From Siphonodentalium dalli (taxonomy: Eukaryota > Mollusca > Scaphopoda > Gadilida > Siphonodentaliidae), in contig CP136069.1 in NCBI GenBank assembly GCA_032622095.1, forward strand, positions 41,888,194 to 41,952,193: a stretch of DNA of 64,000 bases, given 5' to 3'. The position numbers were made by a program, and so were the translations under genes. How positions within the stretch are numbered: position 1 is the first letter of the stretch; each line of letters starts with the position of its first letter. The notes beneath the pieces are model-generated. The model was not told where the DNA came from, did no database searches, and saw only the letters and a list, made by a program, of their open reading frames with translations. Positions 21,931 through 30,628 of this stretch are shown in pieces.

Positions 21931-23546
21931 GTATCGCCCCCCATTTCTCTTAAAGGCACGAGCGGCGTTCGTTGCAGAAATATTCATCTTTGTTCAAATC
22001 GCCATCAACAGAAGGAATATTAAAATATATATAGTTTTGTGCATATGCCAAACATAACCAGCGCGTAAATAGTTTATTATCGTCAAGACGTACGATGGTG
22101 TACGTAAACAAGAGCCTGCTCGTGTTACAGAGGTTGTGCTTCTGTTTACACAACACAGCGCAATTTTATTGGTTAATCACAGACAAATGATATAAACGCT
22201 GTTTATAGTTTCCATATCAAGAAAACAGTAACCAATAACGGTCTTTATGTTTACCATATCCGGATCTAAACAAAAGCCAGGTAACGTAACGTGTTTTGCT
22301 TTTGTTTACATAACAAAGGGAAACAAATTGACAATAACATACTGTTTATGCCATATTTCTTATTGGTATAAGAACAAGGTCTGTCTATATTTTACTATTC
22401 TTTCTGTTTATTGCGGTTTTTGACGGAGGTGAATATTTTAACATCATACCCACCGACAACGCCGCCCGTATCTTTAAAATATTAGGGGGTAAAAAAAAAC
22501 GTAGATTAGCAAATTATTGAATTGAACCAGAGCAACACTCGTTTAAATTGTGTTATCGCTGACAATTTCGTTTCCGACATTCTTAACTTGTTTCCGGCAA
22601 CCGAAGACGTATACTTCGCTCGATATATTTCATTGTTTCAACCTACGCAATTTGATAATGTTTTCTCTCGGAAGCGCCATACACGATGTCTGAGTGATAT
22701 CAGACGGGGCACGACCCTGATCTGTGTGGGGACAATAATTCCTGAAAAGATAACATACTTCAAACGTACAGGGGAGACCAGGGAGTATAAATGCATTCAT
22801 CATGGGTTTTTATTCCACAGATATGTTTTATCTGCGTCGGTAAATAGCGTTTGTTGTGGTGGTATGCTGAGAGAGGGATAGAATAATCGCAGTCTTTACC
22901 AATGGGTTCTCCGATAAAAGATACACGCGAGATGTCAAAATAATCCGCAGAAGCTGTAATCCATATCGTACCACGTATGATAAATGACCGTGCAGTCCGA
23001 TCTCTGGCACTGAATTCATATTTCTCATGTGCAACAAGCTTGGGCTCCCGAACACGAACCCTATGCAAACTAAAAGTCGGCGTGGTTGTGGCATGCACAC
23101 GCGATTTCATCACGAAAAAAAATACCTAAAGTGTGGGAATCTACTTTCAAATCCTCATCTGGTTGAAGATACAATCGTTAAATTCTTGTTACTCGCCCAT
23201 GCACCACGTATTAGCTGTTTCGCGCACATACTGCAGGTGTTTTACGGTAGCGACATACTTGTATACAAAATTACTGTTTTAAGTCACCACGGGGGATGGG
23301 AAAGATGTCCACAAATATTATAATGAAATATGATTACTCATAGTTGAGTATATAAACTACATTTTATCACATAATTTGGTCATAAAAGCAGTTTCATAAT
23401 TATCGGTAATAGACACGTTTAATATCAGCGCGTGCGATGACGTCACGGCGTTCTTCAAATAACTTGCGATCGCTGTAGTTTATGATTGTTGTTTTCGATG
23501 AAAATTGCGCGTTGCTTCGGGTTTATTTTATCATGTGATAAAAGGT
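21931..23546. other. unannotated sequence
   Basis: Frames of 119 codons (22522-22881, plus) and 117 codons (22760-23113, minus) overlap on opposite strands. Neither has a recognisable motif. A TGACGTCA palindrome is at 23438-23445. Confidence 0.4.
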
Positions 23547-23687
23547 ATCTCACACTCGTCCTATTTTATACGTAATTTATCAACCTCGTCCTCTAAATTC
23601 TATTTGAGCCTCGGTAAACCTCGGCTCAAATCGAATTTAGTGAACTCGGTTGATAAATTCCGTATAAAATAGAAACTCATGTGAGAT
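23547..23687. repeat. inverted repeat (hairpin), ~68-bp arms
   Basis: The left arm runs ATCTCACACTCGTCCTATTT to TTTGAGCCTCGG. After about four loop bases (TAAA) the right arm runs CCTCGGCTCAAATCGAATTT to ATGTGAGAT. A few mismatches are present. Confidence 0.9.
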
Positions 23688-23827
23688 CCTCTATATATAA
23701 GACGCGTTAAAGTTGGCAACATTGTTAATATCTAAGTTCATTCTTGGACACGGGGAGAAATACTTTTCGCCATGTTTGCTATTTGATTGTTTATTCATTA
23801 TGTATTCTCAGCAATACATATGGCAGG

Positions 23828-24466
23828 GAGCGAATGCACAGAGATACACAGACGGAAAGGGAGAGACACAATGGGGTGGGAAGAGGAAGAAGAAGAAGAA
23901 AGAGCCATTGTCATAGAGAGAGGGAGGTATGTCCTTATATATGGAAATATGGAAAGAGATACATGGACCTTATATATGGATGTTCTTGCTAATAAATTAT
24001 ATTCTATTCTACAGGTACTGAAATCTATCCAAAACGAACGACTGATATCCCATCAAATATTCCATGCCAGAGACATTAGCAATTCGATATTCTACATAGA
24101 AATTGTTGGACCAAGCGTTACTCTTTAAAAGTAGAATTTCTGCACTTTCAGTCTGTTTTATAGAGATAATATGTTCAATCTATTGTGATATATTCGTATC
24201 ACTTCAATGATCAAGGACTGGTTATTACACACACCAAAGTAACCAAATTTGGAATGATTCTTAGTGTGGGCGACATAGAGATGAAGAGGGTTATATATAC
24301 TGGAGAGGTCCACATTCGAAAGAGAGATAGAGAGAGAGATGTAGAAAGAGATACATGGACGGTAAGCCAGTGAGCGAATGCACAGAGATACACAGACGGA
24401 AAGGGAGAGACACAATGGGATGGGAAGAGGAAGAAGAAGAAAGAGCCATTGTCATAGAGAGAGGTG
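23828..24466 (+). repeat. direct duplication of ~97 bp, 544 bp apart
   Basis: GAGCGAATGCACAGAGATAC through GCCATTGTCATAGAGAGAGG occurs at 23828-23925 and 24372-24466, almost identical apart from one GAA unit and one base. The intervening sequence is unique, with short GAGA-rich parts. Confidence 0.9.
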
Positions 24467-24646
24467 GGAGAAAGAGAGGGAGAAAGAGATAAGGAGGGAG
24501 AGAGATAGCGACATAAGGGGAGATACAAGAGAGAGAGAGAGGGAGAGAGAGAGAGGGGGAGAGAGATGGAGAGAGAGAGACGGAGAGAGATAGGGAGAGA
24601 GAGGGAGAGAGAGGGAGAGAGAGAGAGAGAGAGGGGGGGGAGAAAG
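24466..24646 (+). repeat. GA-rich microsatellite
   Basis: Imperfect (GAGA)n and (GGGAGA)n with a short G run near 24634. The long minus-strand Leu/Ser frames over it are composition artefacts. Confidence 0.95.
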
Positions 24647-24831
24647 AGGTTGGCAACGAGCATGTTCCAATTATTTTAAGAGTCACAATAAGTTCACGAA
24701 CGATTGATAAGCTTTAACCACGTATACGCATCATCTTCTATGTATCGAAGACCTCCCATACTCTACATGTTATATGTGTAAATATTACCGAGACCGTATG
24801 GACTGGATGCGTTGATAATTAGATAATATCG

Positions 24832-25022
24832 AAATTCAATTCTCAATTTCAGCATATACGTCAAAAACCTATATGGCTGGTGGGATATCGGCAATCGTAT
24901 AAAGATGAGCTAGAAATCGGACGCTACGATGTCGCGCATGTCACTGAATCAAGATGGCTGCTGTGTCGATTTAATTCACCAACATCAAATGCAGGGTTGT
25001 CGTGGCCGTGATCAAATTCTCA
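24832..25022 (+). repeat. ~190-bp direct duplicate, copy 1
   Basis: From TTCAATTCTCAATTTCAGCA to GGCCGTGATCAAATTCT it matches 25798-25986 with about nine differences. A 52-codon plus frame after the TTTCAG is open and ends at the same TGA in both copies. No protein family is recognised. Confidence 0.85.
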
Positions 25023-25446
25023 AATCAAATACTTTTATTTCTCATCACCATTTTACAACGGTATTTCAAGAAAAGTACAGCATGATTATACACTGGCTGC
25101 CCTTCCCAATAATACCAAAACATATATAAACATGAAATGTCAACCTTAAATAGTGTTATACAAAAAGAGCGAATGTATAGTTCATGTCACCTGCCAGGGG
25201 TGGGGCTGGGGCTACCAGTGTATACACAATACATTTACGCATACGTCAAACGGGCAAGCACCCCTACAAGTTAATCGATTACCGACGTAGCGTTAAATAC
25301 ATAATATGAATATATTAATTCAGTAATTGCTTGTTGCTTGTATTACATGTATACATGTCGATCTGGGTTGAATCAGTGGAGTTGATAATTCTGGAGAGGG
25401 ATGTTGAATTGGGGGAGGTGGAGGGGTTGTGCGGTTTGTTTACGGG

Positions 25447-25465
25447 TGGGGGGGGGGGGGGGGTG
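25447..25465. repeat. homopolymer G tract
   Basis: A run of about 17 G. The length is unreliable in assemblies and the tract could form a quadruplex. Confidence 0.85.
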
Positions 25466-25524
25466 GAGAGGTATACATTTATGGTTCATTTTCATGCTCG
25501 TTGTGTTTCTATTATTTATTATAT

Positions 25525-25813
25525 TACAGCTTGTTTATTTGAATTATCAGTTTGCAGATTCAACGCATTACCTTCGCCTTTGGGTTGTTAAATAGTTGCG
25601 CTAATTTCCATTTACGCGGGGGTGTGTGTAGTAATATTTTGCTATATGTTTTCGCCTTAAATCGACCAAGGCGTCGCATTCAAGAAGTGTATGTAGTTCA
25701 TTACCTGGAGCGTCTATGTCGCACAATTTGCAATGTTTTCCATCATCGAGTAAGTTTATCCAGTCTCCTGTTTCTATTGGTAAGCGATGATTTCGAGATT
25801 TTCAATTCTCAAT
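25525..25813 (-). pseudogene. broken LINE ORF2 C-terminus (CCHC tail)
   Basis: On the minus strand the sequence reads NHRLPIETGDW, then a zinc-binding module C-X2-C-X9-H-X4-C (CKLC...H...C), then RRKHIAKYYYTHPRVN. A TAG stop follows. In a shifted frame LAQLFNNPKAKVMR continues, with one more in-frame stop, then ICKLIIQINK. This order is the classic tail of metazoan non-LTR retrotransposon RT proteins: NHxLPIE, CCHC, YY, LF and the final helix. At least one frameshift and two stops make it inactive. RT and endonuclease domains are not present. The plus-strand 141-codon frame over this region is its antisense shadow. Confidence 0.8.
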
Positions 25814-25986
25814 TTCAGCACATACGTCAAAAACCGATATGGCTGGTGGGATATCGGCAATCGTATAAAGCTGAGCTAGAAATCGGACGCTACGATGTCG
25901 CGCATGTCACTGAATCAAGATGGCTGCTGTGTCGATTTATTTCACCAACCTCAAATGCAGGGTTGTCGTGGCCGTGATCAAATTCT
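25798..25986 (+). repeat. ~190-bp direct duplicate, copy 2
   Basis: It matches 24832-25022. Its left edge overlaps the upstream border of the minus-strand LINE fragment by about 15 bp. Confidence 0.85.
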
Positions 25987-26117
25987 AAACATGGCGTGCA
26001 TGTATATGTGTGATAAACATTTACACTCCTAAATGTTCTATCAATAGCTATTTCGTTTTCACTCAAGAACAAGTGAAGAGAGTTGATTTGGGGCCAGGAA
26101 TCCACTCCTAAAAACTT

Positions 26118-26374
26118 TTAACCTGTCCATGATTGGAGCTTCCCGAAATTTTGCGAAAACCCTGTGTCAATGCATTCTCTTTTATATGCTAGTCTCCCAA
26201 AGGCGAGCCTATAATACATTGGACTAACAATATTTACCTTGACCTTGCATGAAAGCTAGTGCATTCTCTTACATATGCGAGGCTCCATGTTGGAGACTCG
26301 CATATACAAGAGGATGCACAGACACACGATCTTTAGTGCTGCACCAGCGCAGCTCATGAAAGGGTCATAATTAA
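26118..26374. mobile_element. piggyBac-like MITE, copy 3 (degenerate ends)
   Basis: The left end TTAACCTGTCCATGA and right end CATGAAAGGGTC...TTAA are mutated forms of the family ends. The internal GTCAATGCATTCTCTT and ACTCGCATATACAAGAGGAT palindrome parts and the ATATTTACCTTGACCTTG block are shared with copies at 10633 and 50990. Confidence 0.7.
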
Positions 26375-26403
26375 ATGGTTAAAATGTGATGCATATGGCG
26401 AAA

Positions 26404-26490
26404 CGTGGGCGGTGCTCAGACGGTAAGGTGCATAACACATTAGGCAAACATAATCCGTTCAGTGATATTGAAGCTGATTCCCGATAAGCG
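26404..26490 (+). mobile_element. possible degenerate tRNA-SINE head
   Basis: GGTGCTCAGACGGTAAGGTGC resembles the A-box region of the intact SINE at 44849 (GGTGACTCAGTCGGTAAGGT), and CTGATTCCCG is a weak B box. No tail or target duplication was found. Confidence 0.3.
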
Positions 26491-26619
26491 GATATTTATG
26501 GAAGGTGGCCTGACTCGTCACCCAATAGGAATGGTAGTCATGGAGTCAGTCGAAAATTAGTTAGGAAAAACGGCAGGCAGCCTTATAGGCTTATACCTTA
26601 ACAAAGTATCATTTACTGT

Positions 26620-26690
26620 CGAGTAGAACGACATATATGTCGTTTATCGGTTGAGGAGTAGAACGACATAGTATGTCGTTTCAGGAAGTG
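26620..26690. repeat. duplicated palindrome AACGACATA-TATGTCGTT
   Basis: GAGTAGAACGACATATATGT closing as CGTTT, and GAGTAGAACGACATAGTATG closing as TCGTTT, lie 34 bp apart. Each is palindromic over about 18 bp. Confidence 0.8.
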
Positions 26691-26819
26691 TTATTTTATG
26701 TAGACATAACTTCAATAAATCATCTGATTTATAAATGATTTGTATAGGAGTTATTTTGATTAATATAATGTCCCAAATGTATAAGTGCAATCGATTATGA
26801 TAACGCACGTATAAAAAAA

Positions 26820-26995
26820 TGCAGATATAGATAGAACGACACAAGTGTGTGAACATGATAACGTTATTGCACGAGTTTGTTGTGACACGATGGTAAAACG
26901 AGAACCGGAGGTTCGAGTTTTACCTCGCGGCACGACAAACGAGTGCAATAACGTTAACATGTTCACAAAACAGTGTTGTTCTATGTTTAATGCAC
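26820..26995. repeat. foldback element, ~80-bp arms and no loop to speak of
   Basis: The left arm runs ATAGATAGAACGACAC, GTGTGAACATGATAACGTTA, TTGCACGAGTTTGT to GTAAAACGAGAACC. The right arm mirrors it to GTTGTTCTATG at 26995. The centre (CCGGAGG) is very short. The near-perfect pairing suggests a hairpin MITE. Confidence 0.9.
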
Positions 26996-27611
26996 ACTCT
27001 GAAGATTGTAGCTTGTATTATACTAAAATTTATATCTATATTCTTTATTTAATTGAACAAACTTGTGCTTAATGTAGACTATACCTAATAATTTAGTGAA
27101 TAAATTGTCTGTTACGGTTAACGTCGCCAATGACGTTGATGGCGTATTCGGTTTGTATTGTTCAAGAACAATACACAATTGTTTATTGAACGTTTTGAAA
27201 TCTTCTGTATTTTGCTGTATTTCGCACAAATAAGCCATTGGGTGTGCAATAAAAATTAAAACGAATTATTGGACCCCTTTGACCCGAACTTGTTAATAAT
27301 TATTGCTACGACGTAGACGTTAAATTTACTTATGACGTCATGTCTATGACGTTACATATACTCTCCATAGACCAACAACACAAATAATAATACTAGTTTT
27401 CGCTTTTGAATTTTTCCGGGCATCGCAATAGGTCGACAAATACTTATACTACAATTCTACGATCATTATATGTCCAGGTCGGAATAGGCATTAATTGTAT
27501 CAAACATTCAAGAACACAATATCATTTTAATACTGCTTGTATTAGTTGGTGAAAATTGACTATAATCAATATGGCTATTCATTTCATTTTGCAAATACCA
27601 GCGCAGTCACT
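26996..27611. other. unannotated sequence
   Basis: No gene or repeat recognised. A TGACGTCA palindrome is at 27333-27340. Confidence 0.45.
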
Positions 27612-27716
27612 ATATCGAAAATATGTTCTTGAATGTTTCACACAGACACTGTTTTTTCTCAAATCACTCCGATTAGCCAAACACCGCGAAAACGACAACT
27701 TTAGAAAAAATAACGG

Positions 27717-28052
27717 ACTGGCTAGAGTGCCGTAGATTATTCGCTGCTTGGCACGCACTACGTAGAATGACGTCAACGTCAATTGCGCGTGTTCGTCACA
27801 AATATGTCGGCGCCCGAATGGATACCGGCCGCAGGGCAAACTTTCGAAAGTTTTAACAGTTTGGAAGAGCAAATAGAGCAATATTCCAATACCTACGGTA
27901 CTTTAGCAGTTTGTATAGAGTGCCGTATACGGTACTTCAGCAGTTCGGATAGAGTGCCGTATACGGTACTTCAGCAGTTCGGCTAGAGTGCCGAATACGG
28001 TATTTTAGCAGCCCGGCTAAAGTGCCGTATACGGTACTCTAGCCACGGCCAT
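27717..28052. mobile_element. 336-bp Mutator-like non-autonomous element with 10-bp target duplication
   Basis: The direct repeat AAAATAACGG flanks it (27707-27716 and 28053-28062); the same site in the copy at 11045 is single, confirming an insertion. The ends are inverted: TGGCTAGAGTGCCGTA on the left and the complement TACGGTACTCTAGCCA on the right. A frame from 27804 (MSAPEWIPAAGQTFESF, then SLEEQIEQYS) resembles the N-terminal region of MULE-type transposases, where a short F-x-S-x-x-E-L-E motif precedes a FAR1- or FLYWCH-like domain. It runs into the internal 34-bp repeats and has no catalytic core. TSD length and a transposase remnant both suggest Mutator; the coding resemblance is inference. 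Confidence 0.65.
27901..28045 (+). repeat. 34-bp tandem repeat with palindromic CCGTATACGG, 4+ units
   Basis: Units start CTT(T/C)AGCAGTT at 27901, 27935, 27969 and 28003, each with TAGAGTGCCGTATACGGTA. The repeated word is also the terminal inverted repeat of the surrounding element. Confidence 0.92.
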
Positions 28053-28165
28053 AAAATAACGGTACATGTTCGTAACGGCATCAGTTAGCCAAACCAGCAT
28101 CATAGCAATTCAGCAGGATCCACCAGCATCATAGCAGATGAGCAGGACCACTTGACCAGTGGTGA

Positions 28166-28875
28166 ATTTAGGAAAGTACCTGAGTTGAGAAAGTTTACTT
28201 GCTATGCTTGTCTGACTCGGTCTGAGTGGTTTACTTAACTTTAATAAAATCTCAGCCGTTTCGAGTCAATCTCTTAACACCACACATAATGTTAGCCCAT
28301 AATGTGTCAGTCTTTAAGTTGTTCTCTACCCATATATAGCTTCAGGACAGTCGAGTATGTCATCTAGTTATCACCCAAATCCGTCTCAAGTATATTGGTG
28401 CTTTCATTTCACGAATTCAAATCTCTTTTGAAGAAGCGCTGAATGTGGTCGATTGGTACAGTAAATTAGGAATTCATTATCGTAATGGAATCTATATATC
28501 GGGAACCTAACCAGTCAAGGACGGTCGGAATACAAATCGAAACTTCAACCCTCTGGATGATTCCGGTGTGTTTATTGGAATATTATTTCCATGATTGTGA
28601 AAAATACAAAAGTTAGTTTTTTTTATATGGAATAAATGGTGTAACTCAGAAAGCTCAACTCGGTTTTTAGGAAACTTTTCGTGACGCGTCCGCGATGTTA
28701 TGGCCTAAATAATATTAAAAAAAAACAGCGTTCCCAGCTGGCGATCCCCCGATTTATTTCCTTACTTTCCCCCGTCCACGTCCAATGTGCCTGGACTATA
28801 ACTCCGGTTACGAGTTTACACAAAGATAACATAAATTCCGTAAGCCAAATTACGACTAACGGACGGACTAAAGAC
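28166..28875. other. unannotated sequence
   Basis: No gene or repeat recognised apart from short A/T runs. Confidence 0.5.
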
Positions 28876-29264
28876 TTAACCCTTTACCCAACAGAAGGGC
28901 CCTGTGCCAATGCATTCTCTTATATATGCGAGTCGACCATAGGTCGCCTCGCATATATAAGAGAATGCATTGGCTTAACGCATTAAAAATTATAAAATTG
29001 TTAAAGATTGTAAGAAAAAATGGTAAAAAGTGTTAAACAAAGTTTTTTTTAGGCCAATGCATTCTCTTATATATGCGAGGCGACCTATGGTCGACTCGCA
29101 TATATAATAGATTGCATTGGCACAGGGCATAACTGTAACTATCACAATGTGGTCAAGGAGCCGGTTCCAATGATATCCATATTTGTATGGTTCTATTGAG
29201 ACAGACCGAAGATATTTTAGGCTGTTGAAGCTTTATTTGGCCGATTTGTTGGGTAAAGGGTTAA
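28876..29264. mobile_element. piggyBac-like MITE, copy 4, with two inner palindromes
   Basis: It has TTAA at 28876-28879 and 29261-29264. The left end CCCTTTACCCAACA and right end TGTTGGGTAAAGGG are exact inverted repeats, different from copy 2. Two copies of the CATTCTCTTATATATGCGAG palindrome unit lie inside (28914-28975 and 29053-29125), in mirror orientation. Confidence 0.92.
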
Positions 29265-29319
29265 AGATCTACTGTCTGATATGAAACAAATTTGCCAAAA
29301 TTGCCTGTAAGTTCAAAGC

Positions 29320-29715
29320 CCATATAATTTTCGATTCATGGATTGTTTTTGTATAGTAACTACGGTTTTAATAACAATCTATGCCATAAAATATGATTAA
29401 AATATTATAATTCATCACCATTTGGAACGTCTATGTCTCCGAATGTGCCCTTAGACTAATAGAAAATAGCTGAAATCATAAAATCATTTCCTCCGTTATG
29501 GCTCCCAGAATCCAACATAATTAAAACTATAGTTTATTTTCAATTGAAGGGAATAACGCTATATCTAAATAAATATACAGAGTTATTCCCTTCCATTGAA
29601 AATGATAGACTTTGTGTAGAAACTTCAGCACAGAACAGACGTCGGTTTCTCAACAAAAACAACATGTTCACAGTTTATTACATCGAATAAGTTGAAAATA
29701 CAATGAGTAAGACAG
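29320..29715 (+). mobile_element. AGGGCCACTT-family MITE, copy 1 (truncated)
   Basis: It aligns with 49601-50062 from TAATTTTCGA to GTTGAAAATACAATG: ACGGTTTTAATAAC, CCATAAAATATGATTAAAAT, CCATTTGGAACGTCT, TAGCTGAAAT and CTCAACAAAAACAACATGTT. An internal hairpin TTTTCAATTGAAGGGAATAA facing TTATTCCCTTCCATTGAAAA is well kept. Confidence 0.8.
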
Positions 29716-30628
29716 TGTTCTAAGTTGGGAATGGTTAAGTTTTCTAAGTAGGAAACGGGTAAATTTTGGAGAATTGAGTAAGGTTTCTTAGAAATGACTA
29801 AAGTCAAGAAGTTGAATTGATATGCAATGGAAGCAATTCGCAATATGGTGCAAATGGTACAACGTAAACATAATTAGCGACGAATTGATCCAGAGAGATG
29901 AATCACATATCATCGCATCAACCCATTTATATCCAATAACATGGCGATAAAATTTACAGTTCCAATAAAGTTGTTTTGAGTGCCAATTGCGAGATGCAAT
30001 TTTTGTAATAAGGTGAAATGTGATTTTGGCGGAAGACATGAGAGGATTCTAATAAATTACTTCGCGAGGGACAGTAACGTTTTCCGCGACAATTGATCTT
30101 GCGACTTGTTGATATCTTTTTCAAGGCTGATACGTTAGTGCAAATAGGGTTGGAAGTTGATATATTAGTCAATGTCAAAATTATGAACCTATGAGCAGAA
30201 TTTACTCCCAACTGAAAAGCTGTATCGTAATTGAGGTTTATCGTTAAATTTAATTAATCGTTTTTATTTATTTATATTCATGCTGTTAAGTTAGTTTGTT
30301 GCTTAATTGATTTGAAATTTAATTATATTTGTAAGATAAGAACATGTATCTAACTTATCGTCAAAAATTAATATATGTTTTTCTTTTCTGGCATTTGGTT
30401 TATTCACACAACGTGTGTTCTATACCTGTTGTAGTCATTAACAGCAGTTTAATTTAAAACGCATCACTTATTTATCGCTTCAATGTGCAGTTTTATTAAT
30501 CAGAGAAGCACTAAATGTTTTGGCAATTATTCTAGTTTGATTGGTATAAATATTCGGCAATTTTCAAAATTCGACACAGAAAATTACCTTAGAAAATCAA
30601 TGTTGTTTCAGTATTCAACAACAGTTTC
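29716..30628. other. unannotated AT-rich sequence
   Basis: Minus-strand frames of 72 to 85 codons show no known motif. Confidence 0.45.

Larger units (their letters stand above)
27612..28165 (+). mobile_element. dispersed element copy 3 of 3, interrupted by a Mutator-like insertion
   Basis: The head (ATGTTCTTGAATGTTTCACA, CAGACACTG, AGCCAAACA) matches copies at 8664 and 11045. The sequence is interrupted after AAAATAACGG by the element at 27717-28052 and resumes with AAAATAACGGTACATGTTCG and then two units of the CAGCAGGAYCCACCAGCATC type. Confidence 0.75.

Noticed and set aside
22522-23113. Possible genes of 119 (plus) and 117 (minus) codons.
   Set aside because: They overlap on opposite strands, show no motif, and such lengths are expected by chance in 64 kb.
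24158-24686. Ser/Leu-rich minus-strand proteins of up to 150 codons.
   Set aside because: Low-complexity translation of a (GAGA)n microsatellite.
25640-25977. Two-exon plus-strand gene with GTAAGT donor.
   Set aside because: The minus strand carries a better-supported LINE C-terminal domain, and the first exon is its antisense.
8690-28165. Assigning the 41-bp-bearing element to Helitron/helentron.
   Set aside because: The layout is suggestive, but no CTRR end, terminal hairpin or A-T insertion site could be demonstrated.
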